NCBI GenBank assembly: GCA_030248215.1
Contig: JASANG010003699.1
Location: 1 to 64,000, forward strand
DNA: 64,000 nt
Origin: Enoplolaimus lenunculus
Lineage: Eukaryota; Nematoda; Enoplea; Enoplida; Thoracostomopsidae
Direction: 5' to 3'
Shown here: positions 25,701-35,500 of the stretch, piece by piece
How positions within the stretch are numbered: position 1 is the stretch's first letter
Layout of the letters: the number at the start of each line of letters is the position of its first letter
The notes under the pieces: model-generated
The model's database searches: none
The model's input: the letters and a program-made list of their open reading frames with translations, nothing else
Told to the model about the DNA's origin: nothing
Position numbers and translations under genes: made by a program

Positions 25701-27800
25701 CGCTTACGCTTAGTAGTTCGCACTATCTCGCCCAACAGTGCTATTGCATACATATGTGGTATGCTTACGTATAAGCACACACCTAAGTTGCACTTGAGCT
25801 CATTGTTCACTGTTCCCGGCGACTTTTCGACCCACACAGGCTAACTGAAATATAATTCTCAAACAGACAGTGACTAAAAAAGCTAAAACTAAAATTATTA
25901 CAGGGTGTTCAACGGGAACCTTTGCGGGAATTTTGCAGTAGATTAATTAATTGGCGTACGAGGGTAAGGGATTTCCGTGACCTTTCGGAAGCTTTTACCA
26001 CGCCTGGGGGACTATCATCCACTAGACACGTCGGCTTAGTATTGGTAGGTCCACAGCCAGAACACCTGTGAGGGATAGCACTCGGATTCATCCGCAGAAC
26101 CACCCGTTGACCGTAACCTGTAATACTACATTAACTAACATTTACAGTTATTAGTGTGCAAAAACTGTATTATCTTGCACAATATCACATGATATTTAGT
26201 AGAATTTTGGAATATCATATGATATTCGCATAAATGTCCCGCGGTATCATACGACGTATAGCTATTTTGTATACGATGGTCGCATCAGATCCGTGATTTG
26301 TGAGGCAATTTAGTTCGTAAAATTTTATGTTGATGTCGAATCAACATGGGAAAAACGTGTTCCGTGTTGCTCCAGTTATAACGTAAACCCAGCATTAGAT
26401 AGTCGGTTTTGTCCTGACAGTGTTTAAGGGATTGGAACAAAACTGAGTCACTCGGTAGATACTTTTAACAAAACGCAGACTCTCGCTACAGCATTGTTTC
26501 TGCGAAATAATTTTTAATTGTTTTATACATAGCTTCTGCTAAAACAAATGTGCTACAATGGTCCCTTCGAACAGCGTCTCGTTATAGTGTAAGGACATCA
26601 TGCACTCTGTACTGTGGCCATAATGACATTGGAGACTCTGTATTCAGAATGTCTGAGTTGTCCTTGGACTTTGCAGAGAGCCTAGTTCTAAAGAAAACAT
26701 CCTTGTTACAGAATTCTTGAAAATGACATTGGTCCTTACCTAGACATAGACAACTTTTTAAAGTAGTGCGTGCACTTTTACTTGGATGACCCATGACTTG
26801 CTAGCGTCAAAGAGATTTAAAACAGAACGGTGGCAGTGCCGTTGTTGAGACATTGTCATGGTAAAGGTTAGAACACTTAATTAATAAAAGTGTAAAATGT
26901 AAAACATTCCTAAGTAGTAAAATTGTAAAAATATAAGTAACTATTAAATCTAAACAATTTTGTTGAGTAACGTTCATTGCTGAAAATTTTACCTTTGCTA
27001 TACGAGTCCCTAAACAAAATAAATTGCCGCTGGTTGTAGTATTTACGAGGCTTGTGTTTCAAGCTTCCAACGCGTACGTTTGATTATATATTAAGTATTC
27101 GGTTAATTTATTTTGGGTCCACTATTTGTTCATTTTTATAACAACATTAGATGCACTATTAAATACTTACCAACTCGAAATTAATAGTTTCAGATGGAAA
27201 ATACGACAAGGCCAATTGCAAGAAAATAAACATAGGGATTTGCGGAGACCCTCATAACGACTATCAAACTCTTAGATTTTGTGCAAAAACGTGCGATGGA
27301 TTTGAAAAAGGTATAAAAATACTCAGTTTTACAATTATACCGGATGCGTAGCCAGGGCATATTAACAGAACCGTCGACGCCTGCAGAGGTTTTTGCACTC
27401 CAACTGAATCTTTCTATGACATAACAATTATGCAAATATCTTGTTTGCAAACTTGTTGGTCTGGTAAGAAATCTTCTTGAACCACTATTACCAGTTCCTA
27501 TTGCGTTGTTAACCGTGATAACTTAACATGCATTTAAAACTACACACCTTGTGAAATACAGTAATTCTATATCATTTGAAATCAATATATTACTTACGAG
27601 AACCGCTCGTTTTAAAAGTATTAATATGTCTTTTCGATTATAGCAAAGTTTGAGCCGTTTTATTGGAAATGATTCGACATGCAATTTTTATACTTTAAGG
27701 CAGCATTTACGATCGGTATAACAACTGCCCTGAACTCTCTTGCAGTGACGCAAAATACCAAGAAGAATGTGCGTACACTTGTAATGGAAGCAAATTTTAA
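7783..27800 (+). CDS. Astacin-family zinc metalloprotease with two ShK-like modules (gene 1)
   Basis: Secreted zinc endopeptidase. Exons: 7783-7819, 8464-8541, 11217-11290, 11671-11761, 12548-12665, 16124-16302, 16755-16836, 17056-17135, 17625-17738, 27194-27310, 27700-27800; all introns GT-AG; 1071 nt, 356 residues plus TAA. The signal peptide starts MRFNLLVCLIKVG and ends near VYA. The propeptide carries FEGD, the aspartate switch of astacins. The catalytic domain starts near INGENYRWPK and holds CVKFVPR, the zinc site HEMMHAIGFFHEHTRADRD (three His ligands, Glu base) and the Met-turn SVMHY with the Tyr ligand. The usual four astacin Cys are present, plus an extra pair (CDQNSEPSC). Two ShK-like four-Cys modules follow (exons 10 and 11). 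Oddities: exon 8 ends in phase 1, not phase 2 as in gene 2, and the frame survives only with the AAGAG acceptor at exon 9. Introns 1, 2, 5 and 9 hold repeats. Exon boundaries are my inference from phase and homology to gene 2. Confidence 0.85.
8061..8395 (+). repeat. CCGGCTCCGG low-complexity arrays in gene 1 intron 1
   Basis: Two clusters of degenerate GGCTCC/CCGGAG units (8061-8150 and 8340-8385) flank about 190 bp of AT-rich sequence. They resemble the arrays inside the hAT-like element at 54104-55055, but I could not find a clear target duplication here. Confidence 0.45.
8710..9065 (-). mobile_element. Truncated PIF/Harbinger-like TIR element in gene 1 intron 2
   Basis: The right end (TGCATTTTAACGTAGATG...) and interior match, in reverse, the intact copies at 22830-23322 and 48040-48531: shared tracts include the TTGCCTCCATCTAGGATGTG and CTTGTCCTGACATCATTATC blocks. 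The other terminus is missing. From 9066 to 9800 I see nothing recognisable. Confidence 0.6.
9818..9951 (+). repeat. 66-bp tandem duplication in gene 1 intron 2
   Basis: Two near-identical 66-bp copies; each contains GACATGCAAGTCGGTAA and GAAACTGAGGACAA. The period is a multiple of three and one frame stays open through both copies, but no splice context supports a gene. The intron from 9960 to 11216 otherwise shows only AT-rich sequence and a tRNA-like block. Confidence 0.75.
10335..10420 (-). repeat. tRNA-like block (possible SINE head)
   Basis: On the minus strand TAGTTCAGTCGGTAGCA fits a tRNA A box and GGTTCGATTTC about 45 bp later fits a B box. I could not fold a proper cloverleaf, so this is more likely a decayed tRNA-derived SINE or pseudogene than a working tRNA. 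Confidence 0.3.
13358..13470 (+). repeat. CCTAAG hexamer array with shared flank (copy 1)
   Basis: GTTACTTTTAGGGGCATAAC followed by degenerate CCTAAG units and CGTTGCAAAAATG. The same flank-array-flank order recurs at 60082-60145, and a related version lies at 34893-35050. Runs of CCTAAG read as TTAGGC on the other strand. They lie within dispersed repeats rather than at a chromosome end. This copy is in gene 1 intron 5. Confidence 0.6.
14040..14415 (+). repeat. Tandem duplication of a unit of about 188 bp (gene 1 intron 5)
   Basis: Two diverged copies (about 14040-14227 and 14228-14415), each running from TTTCGGTTT through GCTGATTTACTGAATT to CAATAGACAAGTCATCC. Confidence 0.75.
14450..14662. 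repeat. Fold-back palindrome of about 210 bp
   Basis: The left arm (GGTTTAATGATATACGGCCG ... ATTCAGTCGACCGG, then AAAACGGTTTTTCCG) is mirrored by the right arm ending CGGCCGTATATCATTAAACC at 14662. The outer arm also matches 13760-13860, so it belongs to a dispersed family. Very likely a small TIR/fold-back element. From 14740 to 16120 I see no further structure. Confidence 0.7.
17784..18420 (+). mobile_element. ATATCATATGATAT-type TIR element, disrupted copy (L1)
   Basis: Starts GGCGGGGTTCACGTTAAC, the inverse of the GTTATAACGTGAACCCCGC end seen at 30885 and 49602. The interior is rich in the palindrome ATCATATGATAT. A tract of about 110 bp (AATTTGAATTATTCGTCC to AATGCTA) occurs twice, at 18050-18170 and 18318-18418, and the element then abuts R1. 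It lies at the start of gene 1 intron 9. Confidence 0.55.
19717..20244 (+). mobile_element. PIF/Harbinger-like MITE, 528 bp (in R1)
   Basis: Terminal inverted repeats TGGGTCATCCACGTAATACT and the complementary AGTATAACGTGGATAACCCA, flanked by TTA on both sides (19714-19716, 20245-20247). No coding capacity. TTA duplications and small TIR elements fit the PIF/Harbinger superfamily (TWA target sites), but no transposase is present to confirm it. Confidence 0.8.
22830..23322 (+). mobile_element. PIF/Harbinger-like MITE, 493 bp (in R1)
   Basis: TIRs TCGGTCATCCACGTTAAAAT and complement ...CATTTTAACGTGAATGACCCA, with TTA at both flanks. Very similar along its length to 48040-48531, so the two copies form one subfamily distinct from the 528-bp type at 19717. 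Confidence 0.8.
24355..24402. repeat. Hairpin within R1
   Basis: Inverted arms GGAGCTCCACTATTTCACTG and CAGTGAATAGTTGGAGTCTC with a short loop. Possibly an RNA structural element of R1; function unknown. Confidence 0.5.
25620..25798 (+). repeat. Tandem duplication, period about 105 bp
   Basis: Two diverged copies of CACTATCTCGCC...TGCTATTG...ACATATGTGG...ATGCTTA, at 25622-25690 and 25727-25795, in gene 1 intron 9. Confidence 0.6.
26130..26392 (+). mobile_element. ATATCATATGATAT-type TIR element, partial (L2)
   Basis: Shares with L1 the tract TAGTGTGCAAAA(A)CTG...TTGCACAATATCACATGATATTTAG and ends CAGTTATAACGTAAACCCAGCA followed by TTA. The left terminus is missing. Confidence 0.55.
26400..26793 (+). 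mobile_element. PIF/Harbinger-like MITE, left-truncated
   Basis: The right two thirds of the type seen at 62463-62978: shared tracts include AGTCGGTTTTGTCCT, ACAAAACGCAGACTCT and the terminal TGGATGACCCA. The left TIR is absent where L2 abuts. Confidence 0.65.
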
Positions 27801-27890
27801 TTTTTTACGTCGGAAACAAATATGTTTCCAGCTAAAAACACTAGAATTCTCTGTTCGCAAGCTCAACGATGTTGCATCCAAAGTTCCATA

Positions 27891-27896
27891 AATAAA
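27891..27896 (+). terminator. Polyadenylation signal of astacin gene 1
   Basis: AATAAA, 91 bp after the TAA at 27798-27800. Gene 2 has AATAAA about 105 bp after its stop, so the arrangement is conserved. Confidence 0.6.
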
Positions 27897-28297
27897 GCGT
27901 TGTCTGTGTGTTGACGGGAAAATATTACCAGACAATAATGCTAGCGGTTTCTAATAATATTGGATACAGAGTAAGGGCTTGATCTAGTACTTGTATTTCA
28001 ATTTCCCACCACTTCGACAAATGTTACAGCAAACCCGGGCGCCGAAACTTATTTTGTGATACTGTCTTAAATAACATTAAAGGGGTTCATTAGGTTGTTA
28101 ACGTGAATTAGAACAGATAACTTTTAGCATGGCAGCGTTTAGAACGACTTATGTGCTACGTAAAAACAATATACATAGTCTTACGCATCACTACAGTACA
28201 CTAAAAATTACGAAAGTATATAAAGTAGAGTGTTTTTACAGTGTGGTATCTGTATCACAACCTGCATGCTACAAGCATACTTGGAAATTAGAAGGTT

Positions 28298-28382
28298 GGC
28301 GAGGATGTACGTGAAAATTTTTCGTGGGATAGGGTGGCGAGGTTGTACGCGAAAATTTTTCGTGGGATAGGGTGGCGTGGGA
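28298..28382 (+). repeat. 42-bp tandem duplication
   Basis: Two copies of TGGCGAGG-TGTACG-GAAAATTTTTCGTGGGATAGGG. Confidence 0.75.
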
Positions 28383-28573
28383 TTGAAAATTTCAACCCCC
28401 ACGGCATCCTGAATTTTCCTAAGCTAAACCCAAACGTTACACATTATCCTTATAATCTTAAACGTGAAGGCGTGGAAAGTGTACAAGCCTTGGTACCCAC
28501 CTTTTTGCCGCAATTAGATGTCCAATCCAACATCCAATACATATCGGTAGCAATCCGAAACCAATTTTTGAGA

Positions 28574-28596
28574 CGGCCTGGAAGCCGTCTCTATTA
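28574..28596. repeat. GAGACGGC hairpin
   Basis: GAGACGGC-CTGGAA-GCCGTCTC is a perfect 8-bp stem. A related stem, ACGGCC-TGAA-GGCCGT, lies at 29588-29603, with matching TTTTTGA and TCTCTwTTAAAA flanks. The pair looks like a small dispersed unit. Confidence 0.5.
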
Positions 28597-28948
28597 AAAG
28601 CAGTTGATGTTTCGGGGTGTAAATTTTACCAAATTTGTAAAATGGGAAAAATACTAATTCCCACTTATTAAATGAAGTTTCGGTTTTCTAGAAAAAATAA
28701 AACTCGCTGAAATTATGCTTTCAACATATGAAAAAAAACTGAATTTTTGCGAGGAATCGTTCACAAGTGACCCCTTAAATTTGCCCTATTTGCCCCCCCG
28801 ATTTTGAAAAACCTATTTTGATCCTAACGTGCAAAACTTCCTTAAATAAATTTGCATATATATTATGTATACGCAACACAACACGTGTTATGTATTAATT
28901 TGTACCAATGTTTTATCTGTGGTGGCCCCCACCAAACCAAATTCTTTA

Positions 28949-28952
<4 letters not shown>

Positions 28953-29016
<64 letters not shown>
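28953..29016. repeat. (TA)n microsatellite
   Basis: About 31 uninterrupted TA dinucleotides. Confidence 0.95.
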
Positions 29017-29019
<3 letters not shown>

Positions 29020-30369
29020 TCCTCTCTGACTGCGGGCACCAGTGAAGATTTTATAAAAGTCACGCACTTTAACTGGCAAAAGGAACATAAACTAAAATTT
29101 TGCAATCGTTGCCTCAGAAGAGTAATATACCTAAAAATGAGTCGACAAAACTAAAACGCTTAATTTAAGCGCCACATTGATTATCAATGCTGCAAGACCA
29201 AAAGCCGTGGTTCCAATAAAAAATTATCGGTTACAGGAGCCGTGTTCTGGAATATAATTAAACGACGACAACTTCATAACAAAAACGTCTAGTTGACTAC
29301 CATCTACAGTGACATAAAAATGGAGAATCACTAAGTGTTTTATTGCTTAATGGTTTGTGCGAACCGCGCAATTTTTAGTAGGTAATTGTTGATGCTAAAC
29401 TCAATAGATTTTTAATAAAAGAATGGAATAGATTAAAGAATTGAAGTGTTTTGTGTTTACCCCGTCTCCATTGCCTCTTTTAGAGGCTGCTTGTTACATA
29501 CACTGTGATATCAACGATTTATAGTCTGACTTCAAGAATGCTGAATAATAAATAATACCATCAGAATTTTGTGTAATCGTTTTTGAACGGCCTGAAGGCC
29601 GTCTCTTTTAAAATAAGTTAATTTTCAAGGTTCCTATTTTACAATGATATTTTGTTGCATAATGGTTCGGACAGAATTTTATTTGATTTTTAAATTACCT
29701 ATCTTGAATAAAAAATTGCTGCTGATATTTACAAAAAATGGAGCCGAAACCTTAGGTTTCGAAGAAGAGCTCCCTCAGTGTTAACACCGTGGTCCCCCCG
29801 GAAATTATGATTCTTATTTTTGACTTCCCTGTGGTATTAAACGAAAGATTTAATTTGCATGTACATTAACTACGTGTCTACGTCTATTTGCGATATGTAT
29901 ACATGGCAAGTTAAAACAAAGTGTATGGCAACAGTATGTGTTATTTGACCATTAAACAATACATTTATATGTAACAAACCTAAAGAAAGTTATCTGTCAT
30001 CGTTGCTCAGTTAGGTAGTAGCTCGATTTGTTCAAATTTCTCATTCTGTTGGCATGCATTTATGGTCCAGGATAAATACCAGACCGAAAAGCTACGTTTA
30101 TCAAAATTAACTCAACCACCTAAACCTAGAAAGTATAGTAGAAAGCAAGTAGCGAAAAATTGTTAAAAAACTTAATGTTTTAAGGAAAATTAACTTGATG
30201 TAAATGTAAATTTCACCAATTTTGGTTCTTGAATTTTTCGTCAGTGCTTTTCGTATAGTCGCGTTTCTCATGCAATTTATGCGGGATTCACTGTATAACC
30301 AGTGCAGGCGCGACACGATTTGTCACATTACAAATCACCGCTCTCAAATGTTCAATGTGTACAAGAGTC

Positions 30370-30885
30370 GATATGGCGCGTGATGCTGGGTAATATTTAT
30401 GCGAATATTTATGCGAATATCATATGATATTCCAAAATTTCAACGAATATCATATGATATTCAGCGGGATAGTGTAATCTTTGGGTACTAATAAATGAAT
30501 GGAAAGTTAAACGGTAGAGGCACAAATGTGCTATAAATACCAAATACACTCATGCAAATTGTTTCCGACACAAAATCGCTTAGAACCACAGCTTCACAAT
30601 TCAAAAACTCAAATTTCAAATTCTAGTGTTATATTATATTCATCTGAACCATTTCGGTATGTTGTAACAAATATGCAGACGTTTGAAAACAAAGCATATG
30701 ATATTCGCAGACAATGCCTCGAATATCCTATCATATAGAAGAACAATAGCTGACCCACACATGATAAGAGCAGACAAATACGAATTTTTAGAAAAAATAT
30801 AGGGTCTATAAGCAGACAAAATGTTACCTAATAGTAAAATAGGGGCAAAACGTGTCCCAGGCTGGTTATAACGTGAACCCCGCTA
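30370..30885 (+). mobile_element. ATATCATATGATAT-type TIR element (L3)
   Basis: Several GAATATCATATGATATTC palindromes; ends GTTATAACGTGAACCCCGC near a TTA. The left terminus is not clear. Confidence 0.55.
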
Positions 30886-31310
30886 TTAGTTTGAGAGGCA
30901 AGTCAATTTTTCGCGGGACTTTAGCAGAGCAAGCTTAAGCTTTAGACTGATTTTCTTGGTTAGATTGGCTTTGGTTTGACATAGACTTAGTTATAAACTT
31001 ATTCTAACGCTGAGACTTAGGCTTAGTGATTATATATTGGTGTTACGCCAATAAAAGTAATATTGGCAGAAATTTACATATGCTTCACACACTAATTTGT
31101 ACTAGATAAGCGTACCCCGTCTCTCTGACCTTTTAAAGTGCTGCTTGTTTAAATCAATATTTGGCAATACCTTCTAGTAAAATATACACAACGAAATCAA
31201 TAGCATCTAAAATACGGCTGGTTCTGCATTGTAAATATGGCCAATGTTATCCTAATTGCCGTCCCATTTTCCGGGGACAGCAATGTACCAGACGTACATA
31301 AAAAAATATA

Positions 31311-31785
31311 ATTGGGACAGCGGGACAGTTGGGACAGATGAGACAATTGGAATAGATGGGACAGATGGGACAGCGGGACAGATGGGACAGTTCGGACAGA
31401 TGGGACAGTTGGAACAGATGTGACAGTTGGGACCGACGGGATAGTTGAGACACTTGGGACAGATGGGACAGTTGGGACACTTGGAACAGATGGGACAGTT
31501 GGGACAGATGGGACAGTTGGGAAAGATGGGACTGTTGGGACAGATGGGACAGCTGGGACAGATGGGACAGTTGGGACAGATGGGACAGATGGGACAGCCT
31601 GGACAGCTGGGACAAATGGAACAGATGGGACAGATGGGACAGTTGGGGCAGATGGAACAGTCGGGACAAATGGGACAGTTGGGACAGATGGGACAGTTGG
31701 GACATTTGGGACGCATGGGACAGTTATGACACATGGTACAGATGGGAGAGTTAGGACAGATGGGACAGTTGGAATAGATGGGAAG
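31311..31785 (+). repeat. GGGACAGTT / GGGACAGAT minisatellite
   Basis: About 50 units of a 9-bp repeat, GGGACAG followed by TT or AT, with point variants. The period is three codons, so long frames stay open on both strands (GTDGTV-like and CPNCPIC-like translations). These are by-products of the repeat, not genes. It lies between the convergent genes. Confidence 0.95.
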
Positions 31786-32417
31786 AGTTGCGCGAACTGT
31801 TGGATTTTATGATGACAGTCTTAAAGTTGTTGCAGGAAAGAACTAAGTAAGATAGTTAATTTACAGCGTTTTTATTGTTTTTCGCATGTTATTTTTAGGA
31901 CTTGTACAAATAATGGCAAACTAGTTTGCAGTATATTTCTCTCGCACTATAAAAATACAATTTAAAAAAATGATTTTCCTGCCATTGAGTTTTCTCCCAA
32001 AATTTGAAATTTACCGCCATAATTTGAAGTTTCCCGCCAAAATCTGAATTTCCCAACAAAATTTGAATAAAGAGGTCTCCCTAGTGTTTCTTTCACACAA
32101 AAATTAGACCCACTGCATTAATTTTCAACAGTGTTATTGCAAAGCAGTTCCGGATAGAATTTCCGCGAAACTCCAGTATGTCCGCGACTAGCTAACATAT
32201 TATTGGAAAACAAAGTGTTCCGATACAACATAAACCGGACAATCTATTGATTTTCTTTTTGAGGGGGCGGCATTACTTGAGATTAGAATCTTTGAGATTC
32301 CAGGATTTTTCACACCTTAAAGATAGGAATTGAAAATTTTTCTGTTATATTTGTTTCCTTTTGATGTAAAATCTACTGCAATAAGTAATGTTTTTCCATC
32401 AAAATACAGACAATGCT

Positions 32418-32423
32418 TTTATT
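32418..32423 (-). terminator. Polyadenylation signal of astacin gene 2
   Basis: AATAAA on the minus strand, 105 bp past the stop codon at 32529-32531. Confidence 0.55.
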
Positions 32424-32528
32424 TTCGAAGCGATTGTGAAACCAATTCAGGCAAGAGAATTTTTAATGCAACATCGTTGTGACTATGCGCTTTTAGGTTA
32501 AAATGTATTTCTTTCCGATGTAAAAAAC

Positions 32529-35500
32529 TTAGAATTTGTTTCCAGCACATGTATACGCGCATTCTTTTTTGTATTTCGCTTGACTGCAAGCCCCTTGGTT
32601 TTTGAGCGAAGGGCAGTTATTCCATTGGTCGTAATTGCTACCTGAAAATTTAAAAGTTACATGGCAAATATGACAAATTAGTACTCTCAAAACGTGTAGT
32701 TTCCCGAAGTGATGGGACGTTTATTAAAATTTAGCATTGTTTTATTTTACGACGTGTGCAGATTTAAATACAAGTTAAGTGAACCAATATGAATTAGTGA
32801 TCGACAATCGAGTACATTTCTTACCGGACCACAATCAAGATATTTGCATGACTGTTGTGTCACAGAGCGTTTCAGTTTGAGAACGGTGACTTTTGCAGGC
32901 GTGACGCTTTGCTAATAGTTGATTAGAATCATCCAGGCACATAGAAGTAATTTTAGTATTTAATCTCTTTGAAACACTCGCAAGACTTTCCCAGTTTATG
33001 GATTGGAAGTAAATACCTTCCCAAACTTCACTAGCTACGGACCCGGTATCATCGTAGAACTGCGTATTAATTACCTTTTTTCGCTCCATCGCACGTTTTC
33101 GCACATAATCTGAGCAGTTGATAGTCTTGAGAAGGGTCTGCACACTGCCATAATTTTGCTTGTTTACAATTGTTTGCTTTGTCGTATTTTTCATCTGAAA
33201 CTAATTTTGAATTGATATGTACTTAATAGTGCATCTAATTTTGCTCCCAAAATAAATAGCGGACCCAAAATTCATTAACAGTGCACCTAACATACATATT
33301 CAAAGGTACGCTTGGAAGCTTGGAACACCAGCTTTGAAAATACAACTTAAAAAATCTTTGGAAATGAGTTAGAACTCATAATTTTACTTGTTTGCAATTG
33401 TTTGATTTGCCGTTTTACACATGTGAAACTAATTTGAGTTGTTATGTATTTAATATTGCTTCAAATCTTGCTCTCAAAATAAATAGTACACCGGACATAA
33501 ATTAACAGTGCACCTACAATAAATATTCAAAGGTACGCGTTGGAAGCTTGGAACCCCAGCTTTGTAAATACGACTTAACAGAATCTTTGTAAATGAGTTA
33601 TAACTTATTTTGTTTAGAGAGCGTATATTTAAAGTAAAATTTTCAACGCTGAGCGTTATTCAACAAAAATTGTTTAAATTTATTAGTTTTTATATTCATA
33701 CGCTTTTGTTACTTAAGAAAGAATCTTTTACGCTCTCATTCTTTTATTACTGGCAAGTTATTTCCTTTTGGACTGCAGAATGTGTATCAAGAATCCTTGT
33801 CAGTTCGTTTATAAACACATATCACTGATTCAATTTACTGTTTATAATGCTTGCAGAGTATTTTCGAATTTCCTCAGTTGTGCAGGTAATGTTCAGCAGC
33901 CGATTATCCAACTTATAAACCGATGCAAAGAAAATTAAACTGACCTGCCGGATATGGAGCTCCATTTCTTGGTTTGACAGTATGCGATCCACAGTTGTAC
34001 ATTTGGTTTATTTTAGCGATATCGTTTTTGTTAAGCCCGGCACGTTGTCCCAATTCGATCCTAAGATAAACACGCGAAAAGCAATAAATGAGCCAAAAAT
34101 TGTGTAACAATTACCATAAACGAAAATGCTAAGCTTCAAAACTTGGAGTCCCCTAGGAAATATATGAAATGTGGTATAACCTTAATGGCCATACGTTTTT
34201 GCAATGATATACTAAATTTTGGAGATGAAAACATTCTAATGTTGTAGTACATGGTAAAATTAATTGAAACCCACGCTCACCCGCTTTTTTTCGGAATCAT
34301 GGTTTTGTCTTTTTTGTTGTGTGAAAATGCAGTTTCGCCGTAGTGCATCACACTGAAAAAATAAAAACTGTTAACAATTGTAACAGAAAAATTTTTTAAA
34401 CAAAATTTCATCGGCTCGGTCGATGACACGTTTGATTTTAGTTTCAGTAGATTTCGCCCACCATTCAGTGAGGACCAAATCGAATCATACTAAAGAATAG
34501 TGGTCTATAATGGTTTAAAAACAAAATTAAAAATTATTAATGTTTTAATTAAAAATAATTAAACATTTTTACCTTCCGTAATCGTAACCGCTGTTTGGTC
34601 GTGTGCAGCTTGGTCGTGAATTTTGGTCGCAAATGTCGAACTGATTTTCTTTTCCTATAAACACCTATTAAATGGTTCGCAATCCTTTAGGGTGATGTAA
34701 AACATTTATGATTAAAAATTATAAAATCCCATTAAGCTTTACCTTTTTGTAAGTGTGAAAAATATATCTGTAGGATATAAACATTATTGATGAGCAAAAA
34801 ATACCAGGAAAATAATTTATATGTTTTTACCTGGTGATGTTTGTTATAATTTGTCTTAAATTTTATACATATATATTAATTTCGCCGTCTGGTGTTACTT
34901 TGAGGGCGTAACATTACTATAAGCATATTCATAATCCTAAACCTAAGCCTAAGCTTAATTCTGAGCCCAATGATAAACCTATAACTAAACGTAGAGTTAA
35001 GCCAAAACGTAAGCTTAAGCGGAATAGTGTTAAGATTAAGCTTACTTAGTGTAAAGCCGAATATTTAAGAATCCGCTTATACAAACGCAAATTTTGCACA
35101 TTCAGCTCTTCATTTTAACTATAGTATCGCACCAACCGCTAATAACACCGTTATATTTATTTTGCCACTATACCTTTTTCAATATTTCCTTCGACCACAG
35201 TAATATATTGATCTCGGTCCGCTCGACTTTGTTCGTGAAAGAATCCGATTGCGTGCATCATTTCGTGAGTCACTGTGCCTTTTGTTTTTTCGCAACCGTC
35301 TTCCAACGACAGTGTTTGCTTGCCTCCAATTTTTCCTACCTTTGAGTGACATCTGAAACAAAAAAGGGATCGAAAAAAGTTTATCTGACCTAACCCTGAT
35401 AAAAACCGGAAAACATTTCGCTTAAAAACAATTTCAGTGTTATGTCAAAATCGTTTGAATAGAAACATAGCGTAGATTTGTACAACAATAACCGAGCAGT

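Larger units (their letters stand above)
27801..32528. other. Intergenic space between the two convergent astacin genes
   Basis: No gene recognised. It holds the 3' ends of both genes, a 42-bp tandem repeat (28298), a TA run (28953), two GGCC hairpins, two copies of the ACCCCGTCT repeat, one TIR element (L3) and the GGGACAG minisatellite. The rest is AT-rich and featureless. Confidence 0.6.

Noticed and set aside
28852-29154. 100- and 66-codon frames through the TA run
   Set aside because: Generated by the (TA)n tract reading as Tyr-Ile repeats.
31311-31785. CRISPR-like regular array
   Set aside because: Units are contiguous 9-mers without unique spacers, and the genome is eukaryotic.
31247-31812. 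Long overlapping open frames on both strands in the minisatellite (up to 160 codons)
   Set aside because: They are by-products of a 9-bp repeat; all translations are simple repeats with no start context or domain.
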